Assembly: GCA_029777735.1 (NCBI GenBank)
Contig: JAKORR010000520.1
Span: 1 to 14,517, forward strand
Direction of reading: 5' to 3'
Length of the DNA: 14,517 nucleotides
Origin: Armatimonadota bacterium
GTDB lineage: Bacteria; Armatimonadota; Zipacnadia; Zipacnadales; FEN-943
The notes beneath the pieces are model-generated. The model worked only from the letters and a program-made list of their open reading frames with translations, made no database searches and had not been told where the DNA came from. The translations under genes and the position numbers were made by a program. Positions within the stretch are counted from its first letter, which is position 1; each line of letters starts with the position of its first letter. Positions 7,496 through 14,162 of this stretch are shown piece after piece.

Positions 7496-7529
7496 GCCCC
7501 GCGTTGCAGAGTAACCGGCGACGATTCAT
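7493..7529 (-). other. Out-of-frame Tat signal N-region in front of the FAD oxidoreductase
   Basis: From ATG 7529 the minus strand reads MNRRRLLCNAG, with a twin-arginine RRxLL pattern. The gene's own frame then gives MAVLTGSLAG and an AVAAG cleavage-like site. The two halves are joined if one base is removed from the GGGG run at 7497-7500; together they make a complete Tat-like signal. As written, the frame starting at 7529 continues out of phase. The likely causes are a base-calling or assembly error, or a real recent frameshift. Confidence 0.6.
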
Positions 7530-7614
7530 GGGCCTTCGCCTAAGGGCCGCGAGTAACCTTAACCTTGTGTTCTTTGACAGCGACACCTCTGGCGTCCTGC
7601 TCAGTCCGGTGAGG

Positions 7615-8733
7615 CTACGTCGAGATCCGGTGCACTATCTCCACCAGCCACTCGGCGCAGCGGACCATGATTGGCACACTGGCCCGCTCGTTGGTCGTGT
7701 GGACATCAGCCGCTCCGGTGGCCAGGATCACCGCTGGCAGCCCATGTTCGTTGAAAATGTTGGCATCACTACCGCCGCCGCCAATTCTTAGCTTCGGCTC
7801 GCCGCCCAGAGCCCGCGCGGCCTCTATAGCCAGCGCCACCACCGGCTCGGTTGCCTCGAGACGGAACCCGTTGTACGAACGTTTCAGGTCAACCTCGACC
7901 TGAGTCTCGGCTTCGGCGGCGGCCTCGTTCATGCACTTGACCATATGGTCGGTTTGAGCGCGCAGCTTGCTCTCATCGTGGCTGCGCGCCTCGCCCTCGA
8001 GATAGCAGCGCGCGGGCACAATGTTTGCTGCCTCGCCGCCGCAGATAACGCCAATGTTGGCCGTGGTTTCCTCATCGACGCGTCCTAGGCGCATGGCTGC
8101 CATCGCGCGCCCCGCAACCTGAATCGCGTTCACGCCCTTCTCTGGGCATACCCCAGCGTGGGCCGCCTTGCCGCGCACGGTGAAGTTGATCGAGTTGGCA
8201 TAGGGCGCTGCCCTCGTGATGCAGTCGGCCTCCTCGCCACCGTCCAGCACGTAGGCCATATCGGCCGTGATCCAGCCATAGTCAAGATTTTTGGCTCCTT
8301 GTAGCCCTATCTCCTCGGCTACGGTCAGCACCACATCCAGCCCACCGTGAGGTAACCTCTGCTCCAGGATATTCCTCAGCGTCTCTAGCAGCACTACCAC
8401 GCCACACTTGTCATCGGCGGCAGTGATCGTCTCACCAGCACTGTAAATGATATCTCCATCCACTACGGGCTCGATGCCCTCGCCAGGGCTGACCGTGTCG
8501 ATGTGGGCGTTCAGTAGCAGGCAGGGCAGGCCCTCTGCGGTCGCGGGCACATGGGCTATCACGTTGCCCACCTCCCCGCCTATCGCCTCGCCTGCGCGGT
8601 CGGTGGTGGCTTCCACACCCATCGCGGCCAGCCGCTCAATCACCGCCTTTGCCATCGCGCCCTCGCGCTTGGACAGACTCGGGATCCGCGCTAGCTCCAC
8701 AAACTCCTCGATCATACGCTCGCGATCGACCAT
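7615..8733 (-). CDS. M20-family zinc metallopeptidase (peptidase T-like)
   Basis: This 372-residue cytosolic hydrolase belongs to the M20 clan, di-zinc aminopeptidases, dipeptidases and amidohydrolases. All metal-site residues are visible: His77 and Asp79 in LLNAHIDTV, the bridging Asp107 in ITAADDK, the catalytic Glu140-Glu141 pair in VAEEIGLQGA, Asp164 in YVLDGG and His345 in DVHTTNE. The dimerisation or lid domain lies between (about residues 175-290; FTVRGKAAHAGVCPEKGVNA contains the typical AHAG). The pattern most resembles the PepT-like subgroup rather than ArgE/DapE. The ATG at 8733 has GAAGG at 8744-8748, 10 bases away, and lies 27 bases below the GH-A glycosidase stop, so the two are probably co-transcribed. 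Whether it cuts peptides or an acylated amino acid cannot be told from sequence. Confidence 0.9.
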   Translation of the reverse strand: MVDRERMIEEFVELARIPSLSKREGAMAKAVIERLAAMGVEATTDRAGEAIGGEVGNVIAHVPATAEGLPCLLLNAHIDTVSPGEGIEPVVDGDIIYSAGETITAADDKCGVVVLLETLRNILEQRLPHGGLDVVLTVAEEIGLQGAKNLDYGWITADMAYVLDGGEEADCITRAAPYANSINFTVRGKAAHAGVCPEKGVNAIQVAGRAMAAMRLGRVDEETTANIGVICGGEAANIVPARCYLEGEARSHDESKLRAQTDHMVKCMNEAAAEAETQVEVDLKRSYNGFRLEATEPVVALAIEAARALGGEPKLRIGGGGSDANIFNEHGLPAVILATGAADVHTTNERASVPIMVRCAEWLVEIVHRIST

Positions 8734-8760
8734 GCCGCATACACCTTCTTGTTTTTGTTG

Positions 8761-10167
8761 TTAGCTCCAGGGTTGCTCATACAGAACCTCGTAGCGGATG
8801 AAATCGATGAGCACTGGCCATCCCCACCGCTTCTCAAGGTTGTGTAGACGCAGCAGGCGCGGGCGATCATCCACAGGCACGTCAGTGCAGGTCACTTCAC
8901 CCACTCGGACCGTAGCCTTGACCACCGGGTAGTCGTCGCGCGCTGCCACGGGCATCCAGAATAAGAGCTTCCGGGCCGGTGTGGGCTCTGCCACGTCCTC
9001 GAAGAGGTACCACTTGACCGGGCACTGTGCAAGGCCCTTGGGGACCTGGGTGGGCGTGAACTCTACCGCCACGCCCTCCGCGAGTCTGCAGTTGCTGTCG
9101 AGCTGCGCGTAGAGCGCCTGCAGGGCCGAGTAAGCGGGTTTGGGCGTGTTGTCGACGCGCACGATGCCGAAGTGGTTCTCCTGGTGCCACAGCGGGAAGG
9201 GCTGACCCACACGCCGTTCGCGCAGGAGGAAGTAGACGCTTACGTCGATGCCCAGCGCGAAGTCCAGAATGTGCTGGCGCAGCGCGAACTTGGCCTGTGT
9301 ATGCTCGCAGATGTTGCCGCGTGGCGTGGTACTCCAGCCTACTTCGTTGATGACCAGAGGCTTATTACCGACACGTCGCCTTAGCTCCTGAACCTGCTCT
9401 TCGTAGGTGCTGTACTCCTTTGGAGGTGTTCCCCAGCCCCAGAAGCGCGACGGGTTCTCCGGAATGTTCTGGGGCGAGTAGCCCTGTCGATAGGGGTGGA
9501 AGGTGAAAAAGTCGATGGTGTCGAGTAGCCCCGCCTCTAGGCACAAACGCAGCCACGGGAAGGGTTTCTCCTCCATGACCTGGAGCATGGCCACCTCAGG
9601 GCCGCCCAGCTTCACCTGCGGCGCTAAACGATCTCGCAGCTCCTTCACCGCCCGCAGCTCGGCCACATAGCGCTCGGGCATCCAGTGTGGATGTGTGTGG
9701 TCGTTGTCCTGCGGCGCGTTGGGCTCGTTTAGGTAGCTCCAGTAACGGATGCGGTCACCCCAGTTGGTTAGAGCCCTACGCCACGTCTCCAAGTCTGTGG
9801 TGCGCAAGATGGCGCGCACCTCTATGCCCGCCTGCTCGCACAACCTGCACCACCGCGTCAGTCTCTCATCCCTAGGATCTCTCAGGCTGCCGTGAATGTT
9901 GTGCATCACGAAATGCTTCACGCCTAGGCGGCGAGCGGTCTCGATGACTGCCTCATCCTCACTCTGGCCGTGCACCTCGAAGGAGCTGAGCGTGGCGAAG
10001 GGCGAAGCGGGTGCCTCGTTGCTCGGCCGCTCCAGGCGAATTGGAATGCTCTTTCGCACGTCGTCCGGCAGCTCGGCGAAGGTCTGCTCAGCCAGAACCA
10101 CGCCGTCGACCGCCAGCAGCAGAACCACAAGCAGGCCAATGCATGAAAGCTGCGCAAGGGCCTCCAT
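8761..10167 (-). CDS. Secreted clan GH-A glycoside hydrolase (GH39/GH5-like)
   Basis: This is an exported retaining glycosidase of the TIM-barrel clan GH-A, 468 residues. A signal peptide (MEALAQL, then a hydrophobic run, cleavage after VVLA near residue 26) is followed by an N-terminal strand and the barrel. The acid/base Glu148 sits in YWSYLNEPNAP, and the nucleophile Glu275 in PLVINEVGWST; both motifs are intact. FFTFHPYRQGY (about residues 220-230) is the barrel strand with the active-site His. A small beta domain ends the protein (about 380-468). The chosen start, ATG 10167, has GGGAG at 10175-10179 with 7-base spacing and begins directly with the signal; the longer frame to 10308 adds non-signal sequence. 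It lies 168 bases below the URO-D-family gene and 27 above the M20 gene. Which sugar it cuts is unknown; GH39, GH5 or an unnamed family are all possible. Confidence 0.87.
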   Translation of the reverse strand: MEALAQLSCIGLLVVLLLAVDGVVLAEQTFAELPDDVRKSIPIRLERPSNEAPASPFATLSSFEVHGQSEDEAVIETARRLGVKHFVMHNIHGSLRDPRDERLTRWCRLCEQAGIEVRAILRTTDLETWRRALTNWGDRIRYWSYLNEPNAPQDNDHTHPHWMPERYVAELRAVKELRDRLAPQVKLGGPEVAMLQVMEEKPFPWLRLCLEAGLLDTIDFFTFHPYRQGYSPQNIPENPSRFWGWGTPPKEYSTYEEQVQELRRRVGNKPLVINEVGWSTTPRGNICEHTQAKFALRQHILDFALGIDVSVYFLLRERRVGQPFPLWHQENHFGIVRVDNTPKPAYSALQALYAQLDSNCRLAEGVAVEFTPTQVPKGLAQCPVKWYLFEDVAEPTPARKLLFWMPVAARDDYPVVKATVRVGEVTCTDVPVDDRPRLLRLHNLEKRWGWPVLIDFIRYEVLYEQPWS

Positions 10168-10335
10168 GGAGCTTCTCCCATCCTCTTGATGTAGATTTGA
10201 GACCGAGACGCCGAAGGGCCACTGCCACAGCAGGGTGCGATTGTGCCCTGCACCAGACCACCACGGCTGGGGCATCACTGCCGCAGCGGCGTCCCTCCCT
10301 GTCCCCACCTTTTCGCTCGGCGGACTCTTCTATTC
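10168..10335. other. Intergenic region upstream of the GH-A gene
   Basis: The 168 bases between the URO-D-family stop and the glycosidase start are large enough for a promoter, but I see no convincing -35/-10 pair on the minus strand. An imperfect repeat (CAGGGTGC at 10231-10238 and GTGCCCTG at 10243-10250) pairs well only as plus-strand RNA through G-U pairs, so it is unlikely to be functional in the minus-strand transcript. Confidence 0.4.
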
Positions 10336-11400
10336 CTATTGCCCGTACGTCCCGTATTCTCGCACCAGCTCCAGTACGTAGCAGTATCGGTCAAAGCTGA
10401 TGTTGTCAGGCACCGAATGGTCCGAGTGGTAGATGTAACCGCCGCCCTTCATCGCAACCGGGATCTTGGTTGCGATTTCTTGCTCAATCGCGCTCGGGTC
10501 TTCGGCGGCCATGGCCCGCACGTCGATCCCACCCATGAGCGCCAACTTGTCGCCAAAGTTCCGCTTCAACTCCACCAGGTCCAGGCCCGCCTTGACCTCC
10601 AGCGGCTGCAGGCAATCTAGGCCCGCGTCCACGAGGTCCGGCACCAACTCACGCACGCACCCGCAGGAGTGCAGGAGTACCTTGCGTCCGCACTCATGGA
10701 AAAAGCCGTATAGCATCCGATCTGCAGGCTTCTGCAGGCGGCGGTACATGTCGGGCGAGAACATCGACGCGTTGCGATAGCCCATGTCGTTGTAGACGAA
10801 GGCGCCGTCGAAGTCGACGCCGTTGTCTATCAGATATCTGGCCGCGTCCACGATCATCTGTGCAGAGGTCATGAACATGTCGGCCACCCAGTCTGGGTTG
10901 TCGGCCATTGCCATGAGCAGACGCTCCGTGCCCACGATTCCCTGCGTCTTGTCGTAGCCATAGGCCCCGTTGAAGGTCAGAAAGCGCCCGGTTTGCTGAG
11001 CTTGAGCCACCGCCTGTCTGCACGCTTCCAAGTCCACGCGGTCGGGCGTGAAGGCCAAACGCGGCTTGTGCTCCTCCCAGTCCTCGGGCGTCTTGATAGT
11101 GAAGTCCAGATACTCGGGAGTGGATGTCCTGGTCTTCCAGTTCCTCGCCACGGCGCCCTGGGCGTTGCGTTCTATTCGGTACTCGTCGGTGTCCTCAAGT
11201 ACCTCCGCCGGGAACTGGAAGGTCGTATCAGAGCCAATACTGGCGAACTCAAACCCAAAGTAGGTGTGGGGATCGGGCTGCTCAGGCATACCCTCTCGTC
11301 GCCAGCGCGCGATGGATGTGCCCCACGGGCTATCGGTCATTGGAATGCGGTCGGGCTCTTGAAAATTGAGGACTGCGAAGACTCGCTCCTTACCGCTCAT
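10336..11400 (-). CDS. Uroporphyrinogen decarboxylase (URO-D) family protein, MtaA-like
   Basis: The URO-D superfamily (COG0407) includes heme enzymes and zinc-dependent methyltransferases such as MtaA and MtbA that act on corrinoid-bound methyl groups. This 354-residue protein follows the methyltransferase-like branch: ERVFAVLNFQEPDRIPM at the N-terminus, then VLLHSCGCVRELVPDLVDAG with the zinc pair His244 and Cys246, LALMGGIDV at 287-294 (a barrel strand of the family), and GGYIYHSDHSVPDNI near the C-terminus. In MtaA the third zinc ligand is a Cys in an SxGCxIP-like segment; here His328 takes that place. The start ATG 11400 has AGGAG at 11411-11415. It heads the second part of the minus-strand run, 120 bases below the RsmC-like gene. 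No corrinoid protein gene is in the window, so the partner and substrate are unknown; the heme decarboxylase role is unlikely. Confidence 0.88.
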   Translation of the reverse strand: MSGKERVFAVLNFQEPDRIPMTDSPWGTSIARWRREGMPEQPDPHTYFGFEFASIGSDTTFQFPAEVLEDTDEYRIERNAQGAVARNWKTRTSTPEYLDFTIKTPEDWEEHKPRLAFTPDRVDLEACRQAVAQAQQTGRFLTFNGAYGYDKTQGIVGTERLLMAMADNPDWVADMFMTSAQMIVDAARYLIDNGVDFDGAFVYNDMGYRNASMFSPDMYRRLQKPADRMLYGFFHECGRKVLLHSCGCVRELVPDLVDAGLDCLQPLEVKAGLDLVELKRNFGDKLALMGGIDVRAMAAEDPSAIEQEIATKIPVAMKGGGYIYHSDHSVPDNISFDRYCYVLELVREYGTYGQ

Positions 11401-11520
11401 AGCGATCAGTCTCCTGTGGGCTGGATCAACATCGGAAGTCTTCAAGGCACAGGATTGGCGGCACTAATCCCTCGTACCACTGGGAGCGCTTCTTCGGCGG
11501 AGAACCAGATCCTGCCTGAG
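11401..11520. other. Intergenic region between the housekeeping and metabolic minus-strand blocks
   Basis: The 120 bases between the RsmC-like stop and the URO-D-family start may mark an operon boundary. On the minus strand there is a TTGAAG box about 60 bases before the URO-D start but no good matching -10 element. I see no terminator hairpin with a T tract. Confidence 0.35.
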
Positions 11521-12162
11521 CTAACCGGGTTGTTCGTCTTGTCGTGGTTCGCGGGCGCGGAAGATACGATAGCCGCCACTGATGCGCACTGTCTCGATGA
11601 AGCCGAACCACTGTTCTAGGTCCCGCGCGTAGCGACGAGCGCCCTTGTTGGTCTGGATGACGCACCACAGTTCGCCACCAGGCGCCAGAGTCGAAGCGCA
11701 CCAACGGAACAGCCTCAGCACGTTCTCACGCCCCGACCGGATGGGGGGATTGATGAGGATCAGGTCGAAATCGCGCCCCGCGAGCACTTCCCGGGCGTCC
11801 CCGTTGATTACCTCGATGCAACCGGCACCGTTGGCCTGGGCGTTTCGCTTCGCCAGGCTGCAGGCGCGCGAGTTCACGTCGGTCATGGTCACGCAGCAAG
11901 TAGGTTCCTCGAGGGCGGCCACAATTCCCAGCACCCCATAGCCACAGCCCAGGTCGAGCACCCGCGCACCTGCTGGTATCTCCACCGTCTCCGCCAACAG
12001 CTTCGTGCCACGGTCCAGCTTCCCGTGAGAGAACACGCCGCGATCGGTGGTGAGGACCAGGTCGTGGCCGGCGAGCCGGGCGCGCAGCTCGCGGGGTTGT
12101 GACCTGACCGCCGGCTCGCGCACGTAGTAGTGACCCGGTTGGTTGTTCTTATCCGGCGTCAT
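11521..12162 (-). CDS. RsmC-like class I methyltransferase (probable 16S rRNA G-N2)
   Basis: A 213-residue MTS-type methyltransferase, one-domain like the Gram-positive YbxB proteins; the two-domain E. coli RsmC methylates 16S rRNA G1207. The N-part HYYVREPAVRSQPRELRARL and TDRGVFSHGKLDRGTKLLAE match the conserved entry region. The SAM-binding motif VLDLGCGYGVLG is at residues 68-79, the acidic DVN at 95-97, and the catalytic NPPIR at 138-142, as in N2-guanine and glutamine methyltransferases. The C-terminus (GGELWCVIQTNKGA, then GGYRIFRA) closes the fold. The ATG lies 2 bases after the stop of the membrane-anchored protein, without a strong ribosome-binding site, so translation is probably coupled. 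The family is sure; the G1207-like target is inferred. Confidence 0.88.
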   Translation of the reverse strand: MTPDKNNQPGHYYVREPAVRSQPRELRARLAGHDLVLTTDRGVFSHGKLDRGTKLLAETVEIPAGARVLDLGCGYGVLGIVAALEEPTCCVTMTDVNSRACSLAKRNAQANGAGCIEVINGDAREVLAGRDFDLILINPPIRSGRENVLRLFRWCASTLAPGGELWCVIQTNKGARRYARDLEQWFGFIETVRISGGYRIFRAREPRQDEQPG

Positions 12163-12164
12163 GG

Positions 12165-12887
12165 TTAGGGTCCGCTCACATTGCCGTCGATGATAATCTG
12201 GCCGCGCTGCGTGGTAATGCCCGTTATCTGCGTGGCCCCTGCCTCGTCCACAGCCCGCTGAAGCTCGGCATCCAGCTTGGCCTGAAGCTCTTGGACCTTC
12301 TCCTGCGGGATTGGGATGCGTCCCACGTAGGCTTGAGTGATGACCACTCGCGGTCGATTGCCCTCTAGCCTGGGCATCGCCTCAACGAACCCCTGAAGGT
12401 GTCGCCCGCCCACGTTGATGTTGGCCTGTGCCACGATCCGACCCTCGAGGATGGCGCAGGTGGCTCCCTGTATGGGCTCGTTGGACACCTCGCTCAAGTG
12501 CCGGTTCAGATCCGCTTCCATTACCGTCACCCGCACTGGTCCCCTGTAGCCCTCCTTGACCGCCTGCTTGATGGCCTCGACCTGGGATTCCGTGGATGGA
12601 GGGGCGCTGCCAGCAGGTGCCAAGGGGCTTGGACTTGGCGCGGCGGCTATGGTGCCCTCCGAAGGTGTCTGAGGAGCCTGGGCGGCGGCTCCCGCGCCGG
12701 ATGAAGCTTGAACCAGTGCCTCACGCACTTCCTTGCTCACCGGCGGCTTCGCTCCCAGCATGATGAAAAAGCCGGCCACACCCCCCAAGACGAGCAAAAC
12801 CAGCACGCCGCAGCCAATTCCTATTCCTTTAATCAGGCGCCTGCGGCGCTGCTCGGGTGTCAAGGATGGCAATGCCCTGCGGACCAT
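12165..12887 (-). CDS. Membrane-anchored protein of unknown function downstream of pth
   Basis: I do not recognise a named family. The 240-residue protein has a basic cytosolic N-terminus (EQRRRRLIK), one transmembrane helix at residues 21-45 (GIGIGCGVLVLLVLGGVAG...), an Ala/Pro/Ser-rich linker at about 57-100, and an extracytoplasmic domain at about 103-238. That domain starts VRVTVMEADLNRHLSE and contains RVVITQAYVGRIPIPQEKVQEL, a pattern that recalls YpmS/DUF2140 or LmeA-type proteins (strand, then an IGxLPLP-like turn), though the resemblance is weak. The N-terminus lacks a clear cleavage site, so it is an anchor rather than a secreted protein. The ATG is 4 bases after the pth stop, with GGGTGA just before it, and the methyltransferase starts 2 bases after its end. 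This tight packing argues for coupled expression. Confidence 0.8.
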   Translation of the reverse strand: MVRRALPSLTPEQRRRRLIKGIGIGCGVLVLLVLGGVAGFFIMLGAKPPVSKEVREALVQASSGAGAAAQAPQTPSEGTIAAAPSPSPLAPAGSAPPSTESQVEAIKQAVKEGYRGPVRVTVMEADLNRHLSEVSNEPIQGATCAILEGRIVAQANINVGGRHLQGFVEAMPRLEGNRPRVVITQAYVGRIPIPQEKVQELQAKLDAELQRAVDEAGATQITGITTQRGQIIIDGNVSGP

Positions 12888-12891
12888 AATT

Positions 12892-13455
12892 TCACCCGTT
12901 GAACTGGCTCATGGCTGTCGGCAAACCTTGGGTCAGAGCCACCTCGATGCAGTCGGCCGCTCGCGTTATGGCCTCATCGACGACAGGCCGCACATCCTCG
13001 GCAAAGGGAGACAAGACCCACTCGACAGCACGCTTTCCCTCGGGAGGCGAGCCAATACCCACCCGCAGCCGTGGCACTTCGGTTGTGCCGAAGACCTCTA
13101 TAATCGACCGCAGACCACGATGGCCTCCGTCAGAACCACCGGGACGCAAACGAACCGCCCCCGGCTCTAGGTTCATGTCGTCGAGCACGATGATGAAGTT
13201 TGCGGGACGGATACGGAAGAAGACCGCGAGGCGAAGGGCCGCATCCCCGCTGGCGTTTACATAAGTTAGCGGCTGGGCAAGCACCACATCCACGCTCTTC
13301 ACCCGGCCGCGCCCATATCGCGCCCTTAATCGTTCGCGCTTCAGGGCGATATCATGTCTACGGGCCAACTCGTCTACTACCCACCAGCCGATGTTATGCT
13401 TGGTGTGCGCGTACTCCGAGCCGGGATTCCCTATGCCCAGGACGCAATAGGTCAT
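12892..13455 (-). CDS. pth: Peptidyl-tRNA hydrolase
   Basis: Pth frees tRNA from prematurely dropped peptidyl-tRNA. The 187-residue length is standard for the bacterial enzyme. GIGNPGSEY carries Asn10, and TKHNIGW carries catalytic His20. TYVNASG supplies Asn67 (E. coli Asn68), and LDDMNLEPG supplies Asp92 (E. coli Asp93). The next motif is GGSDGGHRGLRSI: Arg113 stands where E. coli has the substrate-binding Asn114. The rest of the fold, including RLRVGIGSPP and the C-terminal helix, is intact. The gene is 27 bases below rplY, in the widespread prs-rplY-pth order, which independently supports the call. No strong ribosome-binding site precedes the ATG at 13455. Function is very likely conserved despite the Arg. 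Confidence 0.96.
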   Translation of the reverse strand: MTYCVLGIGNPGSEYAHTKHNIGWWVVDELARRHDIALKRERLRARYGRGRVKSVDVVLAQPLTYVNASGDAALRLAVFFRIRPANFIIVLDDMNLEPGAVRLRPGGSDGGHRGLRSIIEVFGTTEVPRLRVGIGSPPEGKRAVEWVLSPFAEDVRPVVDEAITRAADCIEVALTQGLPTAMSQFNG

Positions 13456-13482
13456 AGGTAGTGCTTGGTCTGAAGACGGACG

Positions 13483-14139
13483 TTAGGCTCTCTCGTCGGC
13501 CTCGCCTTCGTCCGGCTCCTCGCCCTCGGCCAACTCATGCGCGACTTCCTCTCCCGCCTCTGCCTCGGTCTCCACCTCAATACGAGGCGTCAGACAGGAA
13601 ACGACGACTTCGTCGGTATCGGTTACTACCTCAATGCCCTCTGGGAGAACTAGATCCCTTACATGAAGGGTCTCGCCAAGGTGCAGATTGCTGATATCCA
13701 TGTGCAGGTTGGATGGAATCGCCGTCGGCAGACACCGAACCGTAACCTCGTACAGAAGCTGGTCCACGACGCCACCATCGATCTCTGCGCCGGGGGCCTC
13801 TCCGGTGAGCACCAGGGGAACAGGCACCTCGACGTTCTCCGTCAAGGAGACCCACTGGAAGTCGATGCTCCGAGGGTTCCAGGTGACGGGATGGTGCTCG
13901 ATACTCTTGACGATGGCGGCCACGCCCTCGTCTCCGGGCCGACCGTCGATGGTCAGATCGACCAGAGCATGCCCCAGGCGCCTCAGCCTGTGGACTACGT
14001 CTTCACCCACCGTCAGGGCCTGGGCCTCGCGGTGCAACCCATAGACCACGCCTGGTACTTGCCCCTGGGCCCTCAACTTGCGGGCGACACTTTTGCCGGT
14101 TTCCGTGCGGCTCCTTGCTTCCACTCGGACACGATCCAT
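13483..14139 (-). CDS. rplY: 50S ribosomal protein L25, Ctc (two-domain) form
   Basis: L25 binds 5S rRNA in the large subunit; the longer Ctc form has a second beta domain. The 218 residues open with RVEARSRTETGKSVARKLRAQGQVPGVVYG (seen here in parts: VEARSRTETGKS and VARKLRAQGQVPGVVYG), the classic L25 signature. HHPVTWNPRSIDFQWV links to the second domain, which contains VPVPLVLTGEAPG and LHVRDLVLPEGIEV. A strongly acidic tail (residues about 186-218, mostly Glu, Asp and Ala) ends the protein, a usual feature of this form. The ATG at 14139 has AAAGGAGA at 14149-14156. It lies 23 bases below prs and 27 above pth, likely one transcript. Confidence 0.96.
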   Translation of the reverse strand: MDRVRVEARSRTETGKSVARKLRAQGQVPGVVYGLHREAQALTVGEDVVHRLRRLGHALVDLTIDGRPGDEGVAAIVKSIEHHPVTWNPRSIDFQWVSLTENVEVPVPLVLTGEAPGAEIDGGVVDQLLYEVTVRCLPTAIPSNLHMDISNLHLGETLHVRDLVLPEGIEVVTDTDEVVVSCLTPRIEVETEAEAGEEVAHELAEGEEPDEGEADERA

Positions 14140-14162
14140 CGCAGGTTGTCTCCTTTGCGGTC

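Noticed and set aside
10168..10308. N-terminal extension of the GH-A glycosidase to 10308
   Set aside because: The extra 47 residues are not signal-like, while ATG 10167 has a well-spaced GGGAG and opens directly on a signal peptide.
10993..11619. A 208-residue plus-strand frame across the URO-D-family gene
   Set aside because: It is antisense to the conserved gene, has no motif and crosses the following intergenic gap.
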